DNA of 64,000 bases, from contig NZ_CP010836.1 in NCBI RefSeq assembly GCF_000935025.1, positions 2,232,001-2,296,000 on the forward strand. Direction: 5' to 3'. Position 1 is the stretch's first letter. Every line of letters begins with the position of its first letter. This stretch comes from Sphingomonas hengshuiensis (GTDB lineage Bacteria > Pseudomonadota > Alphaproteobacteria > Sphingomonadales > Sphingomonadaceae). Positions 53,199 to 62,455 of the stretch are shown here, piece after piece. A program made the translations under genes and the position numbers. A model generated the notes under the pieces. The model did not search any database and was not told the origin of the DNA. It was given only the letters and a program-made list of their open reading frames with translations.

Positions 53199-54191
53199 CT
53201 ATCGCGCGGCGAGCCATTCTGGCACGGGCAGTCCTTTGGCGGTCAGCCATTCGCGGTTGTACAGCGTCGAGAGATAGCGGAAGCCGGTGTCGCACAGGAT
53301 CGTCGCGATCCGCTTGCCCGGCCCCAGTTGCCGCGCCAGCCGCACCGCACCCGCGACGTTGATCCCCGACGACAGCCCGAGGCACAGCCCCTCCTCGGAC
53401 AACAGCCGCCGCACCCATTCGAGCCCCTCCTCGTCGGAGATGCGGAACTGGGTATCGACCGGTGCACCCTCCAGATTACCGGTGATCCGCCCCTGCCCGA
53501 TGCCCTCGGCCACCGACGATCCCTCGGACTTCAACTCGCCATGCGCGTAGTAATCGTACAGCGCCGCGCCGTGCGGGTCGCTGAGCGCGATGCACACGCC
53601 CTCGTCCTTCGCCTTCAGCCCCAGCCCGACCCCGGCCAGCGTACCGCCGGTGCCGACCGCACAGGTGAAGCCGTCGATCCGACCCTCCATCTGCGCCCAG
53701 ATTTCCTCGGCGGTGCCGGCGATATGCGCGCGGCGGTTGGCGATATTGTCGAATTGGTTCGCCCAGATCGCATTGGGGGTCTCCTCGGCGATCCGGCGGC
53801 TGGTGTGGACGAAATGGCCCGGGTTCGAATAGGGTGCGGCGGGGACCAGCACCAGTTCGGCGCCCAGCGCACGCAGCGTGTCCATCTTCTCGCGGCTCTG
53901 CGTCTCGGGCATGACGATGATCGTCTTGTACCCCTTGGCATTGGCGACGAGCGCCAGCCCGATGCCGGTGTTCCCCGCCGTACCCTCGACGATCGTCCCG
54001 CCCGGCGCGATCGCCCCGCGCTCCTCGGCGTCGCGCACGATGTACAGCGCCGCACGATCCTTGACCGACGCGCCCGGATTGGTGAATTCGCACTTGCCGT
54101 AAATGTCGCAGCCGGTCGCCTCGCTCGGCCCCTTCAGTCGGACGAGCGGGGTGTTGCCGATCAGGGCCAGCGTGTCGGATGTTGGATGCAT
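53199..54191 (-). CDS. cysK: Cysteine synthase A (PLP-dependent)
   Basis: 330 residues from the ATG at 54191. Fold-type II PLP enzyme: IGNTPLVRLKG, NPGASVKDRAAL (Schiff-base Lys44), EGTAGNTGIGLALVANAKGY, VGTGGTLAGVGLGLK. Makes cysteine from O-acetylserine and sulfide. The SSVAEGIGQGRI stretch and C-terminal length fit a cysteine synthase rather than a threonine dehydratase. Confidence 0.85.
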   Translation of the reverse strand: MHPTSDTLALIGNTPLVRLKGPSEATGCDIYGKCEFTNPGASVKDRAALYIVRDAEERGAIAPGGTIVEGTAGNTGIGLALVANAKGYKTIIVMPETQSREKMDTLRALGAELVLVPAAPYSNPGHFVHTSRRIAEETPNAIWANQFDNIANRRAHIAGTAEEIWAQMEGRIDGFTCAVGTGGTLAGVGLGLKAKDEGVCIALSDPHGAALYDYYAHGELKSEGSSVAEGIGQGRITGNLEGAPVDTQFRISDEEGLEWVRRLLSEEGLCLGLSSGINVAGAVRLARQLGPGKRIATILCDTGFRYLSTLYNREWLTAKGLPVPEWLAAR

Positions 54192-54266
54192 GCTCCCTAG
54201 ATAAGGCGCCGCCCCCCGCGACCGCAAGCAACCGCTGATAGCCGCATCCCAAGCGCTGCTTCGCCG

Positions 54267-54599
54267 CTATCGCTCCGCCACACCGGCACGGCGCAGATGC
54301 GGACCCAGCCGCCCGCCCAGCCACAGGAAGAACATCCGGTAATCCGAGACCAGCGACCAGAGCGGATAGGTGAAGGTCGCGGGGCGGTTTCGCTCGACCA
54401 GGAAATGCGCCGCCCAGGCAAAGCCATATCCGGCAAGAGGCACCAGCGCCCACCACCATCCCCCCGCCCGAAGCGCGACGGCGGCGAAGACGAAGGTGAG
54501 CGCAGTGCCCGCATAATGGATATGGCGCGTGCGGGGCAGCGCATGCTCGCGCAGATAATGGGGCCAGAAATCGGCGTAGCGGGTGATGGAACCTGCCAT
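54267..54599 (-). CDS. Mpo1-like (DUF962) membrane protein
   Basis: 110 residues, two to three membrane helices. The pattern [38 protein letters not shown] and [11 protein letters not shown] matches DUF962/Mpo1-like proteins; the yeast member is a dioxygenase in long-chain fatty-acid alpha-oxidation. Conserved His and Asn could bind iron. Confidence 0.8.
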   Translation of the reverse strand: MAGSITRYADFWPHYLREHALPRTRHIHYAGTALTFVFAAVALRAGGWWWALVPLAGYGFAWAAHFLVERNRPATFTYPLWSLVSDYRMFFLWLGGRLGPHLRRAGVAER

Positions 54600-54620
54600 G
54601 GCGCAAGGCTATCTGGCAGC

Positions 54621-55118
54621 ATGTCCATGCGCAAGCAGTCCTTCCCGCCGGTCATCGACGCCCATGTCCGCCTGCTCGTACTGGGCTCCTTGCCCGGCGA
54701 CCGCTCGCTCGCGGCGGGCCGCTATTACGCGCACCCGCAGAACCAGTTCTGGCAGTTGATCTCCGCCGCGATCGACCGCGACATCGCCGCGCTGTCCTAT
54801 CCCGATCGGCTCGCGGCATTGCTCGCCGCGCATGTCGGGCTGTGGGATGTCGTGGCGAGCGCGACCCGCAGCGGCAGCACCGACGCCGCGATCCGCGATG
54901 TCGAGGGGCACGACATCGCCGCGCTCGCCGCCGGCCTCCCCAACTTGCGCACGATCGCGTTCAACGGCGCGACCGCGTTCCGCCACGGCAGCCGCGCGCT
55001 GGGTGCCGATGCTGCGCGCTACACGCTGGTCGCGCTACCCTCCAGCAGCCCGCTGCACACCGTCGGGCTCGCCGCGAAACGCCCGGCCTGGGCCGCATTG
55101 CACGCCCATATCGACTGA
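54621..55118 (+). CDS. DNA-deoxyinosine/uracil glycosylase-like protein
   Basis: 165 residues from the ATG at 54621. Uracil-DNA-glycosylase superfamily features: LVLGSLPGDRSLAAGRYYAH, PQNQFWQLI, a GLWDVVASATRSGSTDAAIR segment and the C-terminal LPSSSPLHT motif. It would excise damaged bases, most likely hypoxanthine, by likeness to the family. It is divergent from the Mpo1-like gene by 21 bases. Confidence 0.75.
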   Translation: MSMRKQSFPPVIDAHVRLLVLGSLPGDRSLAAGRYYAHPQNQFWQLISAAIDRDIAALSYPDRLAALLAAHVGLWDVVASATRSGSTDAAIRDVEGHDIAALAAGLPNLRTIAFNGATAFRHGSRALGADAARYTLVALPSSSPLHTVGLAAKRPAWAALHAHID

Positions 55119-55128
55119 GCCGAGCGCC

Positions 55129-55617
55129 TTAGCCCGCGCTGCTCTCCACGGCATTCGCGGGCGCGGGCGCATCGGGCTCGGCGGGCGCCGGTCCCGCACA
55201 GCCCGCGAACCCGCGCGGGCCGATCTTGATCTCGGCGGTCAGCGGTTGCGCCGCCCCTTTCTCGCCCGCGTCGCGACACGGCTCGGCGCGCAGCGTGATC
55301 GTCACCGGATCGCCCGCGGGAGTCTGGGTCGGAAAAGTCGCGCTTCCCGCCGCCAGCTTCGGGCTCACGGGATAAAAGTCGGTCGGCTCGCCCTGCCCCG
55401 ACGAGAAATCGGTATAGACGATCGATCCCGGCGCGATGTCGATCGTCCAGAACGGCTCGGTCCCCGCCGCGCGAACCGGCTTGTTGAGATCGACTCCGCC
55501 CAGCATCGGTGGAGGCACCGGCTGCGGCGCGGCGCGATTGGCCTCCGCGGCCTCGTCCGCGCCCGAACCGCACCCGCCCAGCGCGAGCATCGCCGCCGCG
55601 ACCAGCAAAGCGCGCAT
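55129..55617 (-). CDS. Lipoprotein of the COG3650 type
   Basis: 162 residues from the ATG at 55617. Signal with lipobox LGGC at about Cys17; then a domain with the FWTIDIAPGSIVYTDFSSGQ core typical of COG3650 lipoproteins. Three further cysteines are in the C-terminal half (EPCRD, FAGCAG). Convergent with the glycosylase-like gene, 10-base gap. Function unknown. Confidence 0.7.
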   Translation of the reverse strand: MRALLVAAAMLALGGCGSGADEAAEANRAAPQPVPPPMLGGVDLNKPVRAAGTEPFWTIDIAPGSIVYTDFSSGQGEPTDFYPVSPKLAAGSATFPTQTPAGDPVTITLRAEPCRDAGEKGAAQPLTAEIKIGPRGFAGCAGPAPAEPDAPAPANAVESSAG

Positions 55618-55830
55618 CCTCAAATTCCTCTCCAAAACAGGGGACGACAATCGTGCGGCGCGCAGGCGCTTGGGTCAAGCGTACCTCCACAATACGCAAC
55701 AACCCGGGATCGGGGGTTCACCCCGGCGCAACGAGTGATAAGATACGCTGCGTCGCACAAGAATATTGTTATGTTATATCCCGAATCACGCTTGACGATT
55801 CTTACTGGCTTGAGGAAAAGCAGCCCCGTT

Positions 55831-56211
55831 ATGAAAAAAGCCCCCGTTTTCTTCGCCGCCGTAGCGCTCTCTGCCCTGTCGGCATGTCAGAACAGCCCCG
55901 AGGAAGTGTCGAGCACCACGCCCGATCCGATGGCGTCGCAGCTTGCAAATGCCGCGCCTGTCGAGCTTCCGCCGGCGATCGCGTCCAGCGTTGCGCTGCG
56001 TTGCGGCGACAATTCGCTCGTCTATGTCGACTTCTTCAAGGGCGACAAGCAGGTCCAGGTCAAGACCGACAAGGCCGGCCCCGCGACCATGCTCAAGGCA
56101 CCCGAAGCAGGCCAGCCGTTCGAGGCCGAAGGCGGCTTCAAGCTGACCGGCACGCCGAAGAACGTCAGCGTGACGCTCCCGGGCCAGCCGGCCAAGACCT
56201 GCCACGCCTGA
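55831..56211 (+). CDS. Small lipoprotein of unknown function
   Basis: 126 residues. Signal ending in LSAC (lipobox, about Cys19), then a mature domain with two cysteines (VALRCGDNSLVYVDFFKGDK and the C-terminal KTCHA). TGAGGAAAAG lies 11 bases upstream of the ATG. The layout resembles MliC-type inhibitors (beta barrel closed by a disulfide), but motif likeness is weak. Confidence 0.65.
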   Translation: MKKAPVFFAAVALSALSACQNSPEEVSSTTPDPMASQLANAAPVELPPAIASSVALRCGDNSLVYVDFFKGDKQVQVKTDKAGPATMLKAPEAGQPFEAEGGFKLTGTPKNVSVTLPGQPAKTCHA

Positions 56212-56301
56212 ACCGTCGCAGCGTTCGAGAAAACCCGGGCCGGCGGCATTCCCGCCGGCCCTTTTTCGTGCCAGCGTGACGCCTTCGGAGGAAGAAAGCC
56301 C

Positions 56302-57033
56302 ATGGCCACGATCGCGATCTACAGCCTGAAAGGCGGCGTCGGCAAAACCACGCTCGCGGTCAACCTCGCCTGGGCATCGGCCACAGTGTCGGCGCGGCGG
56401 ACCTTGTTATGGGATCTCGATCCACAGGCGGGCGCCACCTGGCTGCTGGGGGACAGCGGCGCAGGCGGCGACCAGGCACAGGCGATCTTCACGCGCGACG
56501 TACCGCCGGCAAAGCTCATCCGCGCCACCGCGATCCCGCAGCTGTCGCTGCTCCCCGCCGACCATTCGCTGCGCACGCTCGACCTAACCTTCCATGAGAT
56601 GGACAAGAAGAAGCGGCTGGCCAAGCTGCTCCGCGACCTTGGCGACAGCTTCGACCGGGTATTGCTCGATTGCCCGCCCGGGCTGACCGAGACCAGCGAA
56701 CAGGTGATGCGCGCCGCCGACCTGATCGTCGTGCCCGTCATCCCCTCCCCGCTTTCGACTCGCGCGTTCGAGGAAGTATCGGCGCATCTGGCGCGCAAGG
56801 GCGGGAAAGTCCCGCTGATGCCGGTGCATTCGATGGTCGACCGGCGCCGCAAGCTCCATGCCGAGGCGCTGGAGCGCAGCCCCGACTGGCCGGTCATCCC
56901 GATGGCGAGCGTGCTCGAATCGATGGCCGAGCGGCGGATGCCGGTCGGCGCCTTTGCGCCGCGCACTGCGGGGGCCCAGGCCTTTGCGGCGCTGTGGACT
57001 GCAATTGAACGCCGGCTGGCCGCGGCGCGTTGA
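56302..57033 (+). CDS. ParA/MinD-type ATPase (orphan)
   Basis: 243 residues with GGAGGAAGAAAG upstream. Deviant Walker A KGGVGKTTLAVNLAW near the N-terminus, LLWDLDPQAGAT, and Walker B VLLDCPPGLTE. No ParB or partner gene is nearby, so it is not the chromosomal parAB locus. It could position some cargo or act in a Wzz/chain-length role. It is followed by aat 7 bases later. Confidence 0.85.
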   Translation: MATIAIYSLKGGVGKTTLAVNLAWASATVSARRTLLWDLDPQAGATWLLGDSGAGGDQAQAIFTRDVPPAKLIRATAIPQLSLLPADHSLRTLDLTFHEMDKKKRLAKLLRDLGDSFDRVLLDCPPGLTETSEQVMRAADLIVVPVIPSPLSTRAFEEVSAHLARKGGKVPLMPVHSMVDRRRKLHAEALERSPDWPVIPMASVLESMAERRMPVGAFAPRTAGAQAFAALWTAIERRLAAAR

Positions 57034-57040
57034 GCCACGG

Positions 57041-57787
57041 ATGAACGCACCGGCGCCCCCGCTCGAGGAAATCGATCCCAATCTGGTGCTGCGCGCCTAT
57101 GCCATGGGCGTCTTCCCGATGGCCGATCACCGGTCCGCGTCGAGCGTCTATTGGGTCGAGCCGAAGCAGCGCGGGATCCTGCCGCTCAATGGCTTTCATT
57201 TGTCGCGGTCGCTGCGCAAGACGATCCTCGCCGACCGGTTCCGCGTCACGGTCGATACCGCGTTCGAGCGCACGCTGCTGCTCTGCGCCGAATCGGCGGC
57301 GGACCGGCCCGACACCTGGATCAGCGGCCCGATCGAACAGGTCTTTGTCGAACTGCACCGCCGCGGCTTCGCGCATTCGGTCGAATGCTGGGACGGCGAT
57401 CGCCTTGCCGGCGGGCTGTACGGCCTCGCGCTCGGCCGCGCCTTTTTCGGCGAATCGATGGTCACGCGGGTCCGCGACGCATCGAAGGTCGCGTTCGCGC
57501 ATCTCGTCGCGCGGCTGAAGGCCGGCGGGTTCACGCTGCTCGATTGCCAGTTCCAGACCGACCACCTCGAATCGCTCGGCGCGATCGAAGTGCCGCGCGA
57601 CGATTATGTCGCGTTGCTGGGCGCCGCGCTCGGCGCTTCCTCGGCGGGGCTGTCGCTCGGCGCACCTTCGGTTTCGGGCGATTTCTTCGCGCTCGACGCA
57701 TTACCGCCCCCGCCCGCGGGAGCATCGACCGTATCCGGCCCCCTGTCGCGGAAGGTCATCGCGCAGCTTTTGGGCCAGACGTCGTAG
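57041..57787 (+). CDS. aat: Leucyl/phenylalanyl-tRNA--protein transferase
   Basis: 248 residues from the ATG at 57041. GNAT-like fold: LRAYAMGVFPMAD, VYWVEPKQRGILPL, HRRGFAHSVECWDGDRLAGG, LYGLALGRAFFGESM and LLDCQFQTDHLESLGA. Transfers Leu/Phe to N-terminal Lys/Arg for the N-degron pathway. Its 3' part overlaps the DUF2155 gene on the other strand by 184 bases. Confidence 0.96.
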   Translation: MNAPAPPLEEIDPNLVLRAYAMGVFPMADHRSASSVYWVEPKQRGILPLNGFHLSRSLRKTILADRFRVTVDTAFERTLLLCAESAADRPDTWISGPIEQVFVELHRRGFAHSVECWDGDRLAGGLYGLALGRAFFGESMVTRVRDASKVAFAHLVARLKAGGFTLLDCQFQTDHLESLGAIEVPRDDYVALLGAALGASSAGLSLGAPSVSGDFFALDALPPPPAGASTVSGPLSRKVIAQLLGQTS

Positions 57788-58251
57788 ATGGGGTGCTGAA
57801 TGACGTTGAGCGCCGGGCGCTCCTTGTACAGCCACCCCGAAAACACCCGCCGCCAGCTCTTATCGACCTGCATCACGTCGAGCTGGACGAAAGCGCCGGT
57901 GAGTTCGTCCGTTTCCCACGGCGCCGTGCGATCGCACGCGCGCAGCCGCACGATCACGTCGCCGATCCGCACCGCTTGGCCGGGCTTGAGCTTGAACTCG
58001 CGCGCTTCGCCGTTGCGCTTGTTGAGCAGGCCCAGCACGGCCTCGCGGTCCTTCATCGGCGTCGCGGCAGCCTCGATCGTGCTGCCGTCGGCGCCCACCG
58101 TCACGATATCGGAGCTTCCGGGGGCCGATGCGCCGCCCTTTCCGGTGATGACGATATCGTCGACCGAATTATTGCCGGCCTCGCCGCCCCCCGAACATGC
58201 GCCAAGTGCCAGCAGCAGCGCGGCTGCGGCAAAGCCGGCGCGCGGGGTCAT
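57604..58251 (-). CDS. DUF2155 lipoprotein
   Basis: 215 residues from the ATG at 58251. Signal with lipobox LGAC at about Cys19; DUF2155 core with FKLKPGQAVRIGDVIVRLRA, DRTAPWETDELTGAFVQLDV, FSGWLYKERPALNVIQHPIY and DVWPKSC. The last about 55 residues (Gly/Ser/Ala/Pro-rich) overlap aat. That tail follows the normal end of the domain, so it could be an extension created by loss of an earlier stop. Confidence 0.85.
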   Translation of the reverse strand: MTPRAGFAAAALLLALGACSGGGEAGNNSVDDIVITGKGGASAPGSSDIVTVGADGSTIEAAATPMKDREAVLGLLNKRNGEAREFKLKPGQAVRIGDVIVRLRACDRTAPWETDELTGAFVQLDVMQVDKSWRRVFSGWLYKERPALNVIQHPIYDVWPKSCAMTFRDRGPDTVDAPAGGGGNASSAKKSPETEGAPSDSPAEEAPSAAPSNAT

Positions 58252-58640
58252 GCGTCGGGGGTCCAGGCCTCGTAATCGCCGGTGGAACGTGCGCGATGCC
58301 CGCCCGCTTCGAGCGCGCCCGACGGACGATAGGCCGCGCGCGTGCCGGTCAGGTTCGGCTCGGCGGGCTTTTCCCAGATGCGCGCCGGCGGCAGCGACTG
58401 GTCGGGCACGGCGTCATGCTGGTGATGCAGCCAGCCGAACCATTCGGGGGGCACCCGGCTGGCGTCGGTCGCACCGTTATAGAGCACCCAGCGGCGCGGT
58501 ATCCCGTTCGGATCGGTGCCGCCTTCGAAATAGAGGTTGCCCAAGGCATCCTCGCCAACCCGAGTCTTGCCGCGACGGCCGAGCCAGGTGCCGAAGGTGG
58601 AGCCGTTCCACCAGGTGAAGATCGGAAAAGGGAGTCCCAT
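58248..58640 (-). CDS. NDUFA12-type complex I accessory subunit
   Basis: 130 residues. Features of the NDUFA12/B17.2 family: TWWNGSTFGTWLGRRGKTRV, GEDALGNLYFEGG, RRWVLYNGATDASRVPPEWF and GWLHHQHDAVP. It is an accessory subunit of proton-pumping NADH dehydrogenase found in alphaproteobacteria and mitochondria. Its stop overlaps the DUF2155 start (ATGA). Confidence 0.93.
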   Translation of the reverse strand: MGLPFPIFTWWNGSTFGTWLGRRGKTRVGEDALGNLYFEGGTDPNGIPRRWVLYNGATDASRVPPEWFGWLHHQHDAVPDQSLPPARIWEKPAEPNLTGTRAAYRPSGALEAGGHRARSTGDYEAWTPDA

Positions 58641-58699
58641 GCGCGCCGATTAGCGACCCGCGCGAAGCGAGGCAATCGCTATCCGCGCCGCGACCCCGC

Positions 58700-59209
58700 T
58701 CACCGGCCCTGCCCCTGCCCCTGCCATGTCACCTTGTCGCCCGGCGCGATTCCCAGCTCGCCCGCCTTGCCGCCGTTGATCTCCAGCACCGCGCCCACCG
58801 GCTCGCCCGATTTCACCGGGGTTTCGGAGAAGGGGATCGTGTTTTCGGCGATCGTGGCGATCGTCCCGTCGGGGCGGATGAACACGATGTCGAGCGGGCT
58901 CGGGGTGTTCTTCATCCAGAAGCTCGCCTCGCGCGGCGGACCGCCATCGGCGGGATAGGGGGTGAAGATCATGCCGCCATCGGCGGGCAGGTTGGTCCGG
59001 AACATCAGCCCGCGTTCCTGCTCGGCGGGCGTCCGCGCCACTTCGACATTGAACTGGCGAGTCGCCCCGCCCGCGGTGCGGATCGACACCGCCAGCTTTG
59101 CCGGGGCCTGCGCTTCAGCCGCATTTGCGCCGGCATCCCCCTTGCACGCAGCGGACAAGAGCAATCCCGCGGCGGCAAGCGCCACGCCAAACCTGCGCAT
59201 CCCGAACAT
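58700..59209 (-). CDS. DUF192 protein with lipoprotein signal
   Basis: 169 residues from the ATG at 59209 (an ATG at 59200 is possible). Signal and lipobox SAAC (about Cys20); DUF192 core with VARTPAEQERGLMFRTNLPA, GMIFTPYP, FWMKNTPSPLDIVFIRPDGT and VLEINGGKAGELGI. Function is unassigned. It follows the cold-shock gene by 5 bases. Confidence 0.88.
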   Translation of the reverse strand: MFGMRRFGVALAAAGLLLSAACKGDAGANAAEAQAPAKLAVSIRTAGGATRQFNVEVARTPAEQERGLMFRTNLPADGGMIFTPYPADGGPPREASFWMKNTPSPLDIVFIRPDGTIATIAENTIPFSETPVKSGEPVGAVLEINGGKAGELGIAPGDKVTWQGQGQGR

Positions 59210-59214
59210 CGCCT

Positions 59215-59865
59215 TCAGCCGATCCTTTCGACCGCCACGGCGAGCGGTCCCTTTTCGCCATCGACGATGCGCGCCTGCAAGGGCTGGCCGGGTTCGACTT
59301 CCTCGATCTCGGCGCGGCGCAACGTCTCCATATGGACGAATATATCGGACGAGTCCGATCCGCGCACCAGAAAACCATAGCCCTTCAGGCGATTGAACCA
59401 TTTGACGGTCACCGCTTCGAACGGCCCGGCGGTCGAGATCATCTTGACACGGTCGGCGCGGTCGCCCGGGCGCTTGGGCAATTCGACGGCTTCGGTCAGG
59501 TCGATCGAGACGATCTCGCGCGCCTGATAGCCGCGCTGGCGCTTGACGGCGATGCACTCGACCCGCGCACCTTCGGGCAGGCTGCGGCGGCCATGGTCCT
59601 GCAGGACCGTGAAATGAATCAGGATATCGCCTCCGATCCCGTCATCGGCGACCAGGAAACCAAAACCCCGCGTCACGTCGAACCATTTGACGGTTCCCGT
59701 GACGGCTATTCCTTCCTGATCACCCCCGTCGGCCCCTTCCGAACCCCGCGCGCTCCCGGCGTCGAAACCATGCCCCCCGGCCTGTTCCCCCGCCTGCTCT
59801 CCGTTTCGCGACCCGGAATGTGCGACTGCAAAGTGATTGGACGCAAGCTGTGTCTCAGCACGCAT
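59215..59865 (-). CDS. Protein with two cold-shock domains
   Basis: 216 residues from the ATG at 59865. An acidic/Gly-rich N-terminal region is followed by cold-shock domain 1 ([20 protein letters not shown], about 57-125) and domain 2 ([20 protein letters not shown], about 152-215). Domain 2 ends [17 protein letters not shown]. Both have the RNP-1-like FGFLV/YGFLV motif. Double cold-shock proteins are usual in alphaproteobacteria; they bind RNA. It is co-transcribed with the DUF192 gene. Confidence 0.92.
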   Translation of the reverse strand: MRAETQLASNHFAVAHSGSRNGEQAGEQAGGHGFDAGSARGSEGADGGDQEGIAVTGTVKWFDVTRGFGFLVADDGIGGDILIHFTVLQDHGRRSLPEGARVECIAVKRQRGYQAREIVSIDLTEAVELPKRPGDRADRVKMISTAGPFEAVTVKWFNRLKGYGFLVRGSDSSDIFVHMETLRRAEIEEVEPGQPLQARIVDGEKGPLAVAVERIG

Positions 59866-59946
59866 TTTTTCTTTCCCCCAAGCAACTACGTTATCACATA
59901 GTTTCGCAAAAGTGGAATTGGTTTATGCGATTCGGCAACTGCGCTG

Positions 59947-60474
59947 CTAAGCAGCAAAATCAGCGTCTTCGCCCGGCGCCATCGCGACAATGCGCCGCGA
60001 GAGTGTCATCGAATGGCCCGCGCGGAGCATCGCCGCGAGCTGCTTTTGCCGCTGCGCACGATCCCCTGCTTCAAGCGCGAACGGACCGATCCGCCGCCGC
60101 CGCGCAAAGGTGAGCGCCGCGGCCTCGGCATCGGCCTCCACCGCGGGGGCCACTGCGGCGGCATCCGCATCCTCCACCCCCGCATGGCGAAGCGCCTCCG
60201 CGACCCGGCGCGCGCCAAGACCGCGCCGCCCCATCGCCCCGGCCTTGGCCTCGGCATAGAGCCGGTCGTCGACATAGCCGCGATCGGCCATGCGCTGCGC
60301 CACCCCCTCGACGTCCGGCGGGGCATCGCCATCCCACCCCCGCTCGCGCACCTTGCGCCGCAGATAGTCCCCCAATCGGCCCCGGGTGGTCGCAAAACGC
60401 TCGACATAGCGCAGCGCGAACCGCTCCAGATCGGAGGGGGTCAACGGGGCGAGCGGGGAACGGTGTCTGGCCAT
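59947..60474 (-). CDS. recX: RecX-type regulatory protein
   Basis: 175 residues from the ATG at 60474. RecX signature helices: LERFALRYVERFATTRGRLG, DYLRRKVRERG, MADRGYVDDRLYAEAKAGAM and GRRGLGARRVAEALRHAGV. It modulates RecA. recA is not in the window. A longer frame upstream is antisense coding of the acyl-AMP ligase gene. Confidence 0.88.
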   Translation of the reverse strand: MARHRSPLAPLTPSDLERFALRYVERFATTRGRLGDYLRRKVRERGWDGDAPPDVEGVAQRMADRGYVDDRLYAEAKAGAMGRRGLGARRVAEALRHAGVEDADAAAVAPAVEADAEAAALTFARRRRIGPFALEAGDRAQRQKQLAAMLRAGHSMTLSRRIVAMAPGEDADFAA

Positions 60475-60594
60475 GCGCCATGATTGTGCCACAGTGGCAA
60501 CCGATTTTGAACGACAGTGCGTAGCAGAGCCGATCGCATTTAATGCGTTGTGGGGGCACAACGGCCTGATACACCCAGGGGCACGAGAAAAAGA

Positions 60595-62370
60595 ATGGAT
60601 TTGGACGTTACGGGATCGCTCGAGAAACAGGCGGAGGGTGAGGCGGAAACGCTGGCTGCGACTCCGACCGACGACACGCTCCCCCGCCGGCTCGCGGACT
60701 TCGCGACGCTGGGTGACGCCTTGGAATATGCGGCACAGGGCGTTCGCGGCCTCAATTTCCACGACGCGCGCGGCACGCTGACTCGCGCCTATTCCTTTGC
60801 GGAGCTGCGCGAGGATGCGTGCGTCCAGGCGCGCCGGCTGATCGCGACGGGCGTCCAGCCGCGCGACCGCATTGCGCTGATCGCCGAAACCGGCGCCGAA
60901 TTCGCGGCGCTGTTCTTTGGCGTGGTCTATGCCGGCGCCTGGCCGGTGCCGCTCCCGCTGCCGACCAGCTTCGGCGGCGCGCAAAGCTATATCGACCAGC
61001 TCAAGGTCCAGCTCGACAGCTGCGATCCGACGATGCTGATCTACCCGCCCGAAATCGGCGCGATGTGCGCAGAGGCGGCGCGGATCGCCGGAGTCGAGGG
61101 CGTCGACTGGGTGACCTTCGCCGATCGTCCCGCCCCGGCGGTGACGCTGCCGGAGGCGCAGACCGACGACATCGCCTATCTGCAATATTCCAGCGGCTCG
61201 ACGCGCTTCCCGCACGGCGTCGCGATCACGCACAACGCGCTGCTCAACAATCTCGCGGCGCACAGCCACGGGATGAATGTCGGCGAGGGCGATCGCTGCG
61301 TGTCGTGGCTCCCCTGGTATCACGACATGGGTCTGGTCGGGTGCCTGCTCTCGGTGGTCGCCAACCAGGTCTCGACCGATTATCTCAAGACCGAGGATTT
61401 CGCCCGCCGCCCGCTGGCGTGGCTCGACCTGATCAGCCGCAATCCGGGCACCACCCTCTCCTATTCGCCGACCTTCGGCTACGATATCTGCGCGCGCCGC
61501 ATGTCGAGCCAGACCAAGGCGAGCGACCGCTTCGACCTCAGCCGCTGGCGCGTCGCGGGCAATGGCGCCGACATGATCCGCCCCGACGTGATGCAGTCTT
61601 TCGTCGATGCCTTCGCCGATGCCGGGTTCAAGGCGACGGCGTTCCTCCCCAGCTATGGCCTGGCCGAGGCGACGCTGGCGGTGTCGATCATGCCCCCGGG
61701 CGAAGGCATCGTCGTCGAGTTGGTCGAGGAAACCCAGCTTTCGGGCGCTACCTCGCGCGCCGATCGCCCGCAACGGTTCCGCGCGATCGTAAATTGCGGC
61801 AAGCCCGCGCGCGACATGGTGATCGAAATCCGTGAGGAAGACGGCACCCCGCTCCCCGAAAAGGCGATCGGCAAAGTGTGGTGCAAGGGCCCGTCGGTGA
61901 TGGTCGGCTATTTCCGCGACCAGGAATCGACCGATGCCTGCCTCGTCGACGGCTGGCTCGACACCGGCGACATGGGCTATCTGTCCGACGGCTATATCTA
62001 TATCGTGGGCCGCGCCAAGGACATGATCATCATCAACGGCCGCAACCACTGGCCGCAGGATATCGAATGGGCCGTGGAGCAGCTCCCTGGCTTCAAGCAG
62101 GGCGACATCGCCGCCTTCGCGATCACCACGCCGGGCGGCGAAGAGACGCCCGCAGTGCTCGTCCAGTGCCGCACCTCGGACGAGAGCGAGCGCGTCCGCC
62201 TGCGCAACGAAATCCGTGAGCGCGTCCGCTCGGTCACGGGCATGAACTGCGTGATCGAACTGGTGCCTCCGCGCACGCTGCCGCGCACCAGCTCGGGCAA
62301 GCTCAGCCGGGCCAAGGCGCGCAACCTGTACCTGACCGGCGAGATCAAGCCCTACGATATCGCGGCCTGA
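60595..62370 (+). CDS. Fatty acyl-AMP ligase / acyl-ACP synthetase-like enzyme
   Basis: 591 residues from the ATG at 60595. ANL-superfamily motifs: P-loop YLQYSSGSTRFPHGVAITHN, MVGYFRDQE, DGWLDTGDMGYLSDGYIYIV, GRAKDMIIINGRNHWPQDIE and the C-terminal Lys in TSSGKLSRAK. The motif order fits fatty acyl-AMP ligases, which activate acyl chains and load them onto ACP. In sphingolipid-making alphaproteobacteria such an enzyme can work beside serine palmitoyltransferase, but no spt gene is in view. Confidence 0.85.
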   Translation: MDLDVTGSLEKQAEGEAETLAATPTDDTLPRRLADFATLGDALEYAAQGVRGLNFHDARGTLTRAYSFAELREDACVQARRLIATGVQPRDRIALIAETGAEFAALFFGVVYAGAWPVPLPLPTSFGGAQSYIDQLKVQLDSCDPTMLIYPPEIGAMCAEAARIAGVEGVDWVTFADRPAPAVTLPEAQTDDIAYLQYSSGSTRFPHGVAITHNALLNNLAAHSHGMNVGEGDRCVSWLPWYHDMGLVGCLLSVVANQVSTDYLKTEDFARRPLAWLDLISRNPGTTLSYSPTFGYDICARRMSSQTKASDRFDLSRWRVAGNGADMIRPDVMQSFVDAFADAGFKATAFLPSYGLAEATLAVSIMPPGEGIVVELVEETQLSGATSRADRPQRFRAIVNCGKPARDMVIEIREEDGTPLPEKAIGKVWCKGPSVMVGYFRDQESTDACLVDGWLDTGDMGYLSDGYIYIVGRAKDMIIINGRNHWPQDIEWAVEQLPGFKQGDIAAFAITTPGGEETPAVLVQCRTSDESERVRLRNEIRERVRSVTGMNCVIELVPPRTLPRTSSGKLSRAKARNLYLTGEIKPYDIAA

Positions 62371-62378
62371 ACGCGTCC

Positions 62379-62410
62379 GGGCGGAGCGGCCAAATATTGT
62401 CGTTCCGCCC
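62379..62410 (+). terminator. Hairpin after the acyl-AMP ligase gene
   Basis: A 10-bp stem GGGCGGAGCG / CGTTCCGCCC (62379-62388 with 62401-62410, one G-T pair) with a 12-base AT-rich loop, 8 bases past the stop codon. No T-run follows. Confidence 0.5.
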
Positions 62411-62455
62411 GCGAACCTAACCTCTCGCTAACCTGCCCCGGCTATCGTCGGCGCC

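Noticed and set aside
59947..62049. A 700-codon minus-strand frame containing recX
   Set aside because: Only the last 175 codons resemble RecX. The upstream part is antisense to the acyl-AMP ligase gene and has shadow composition.
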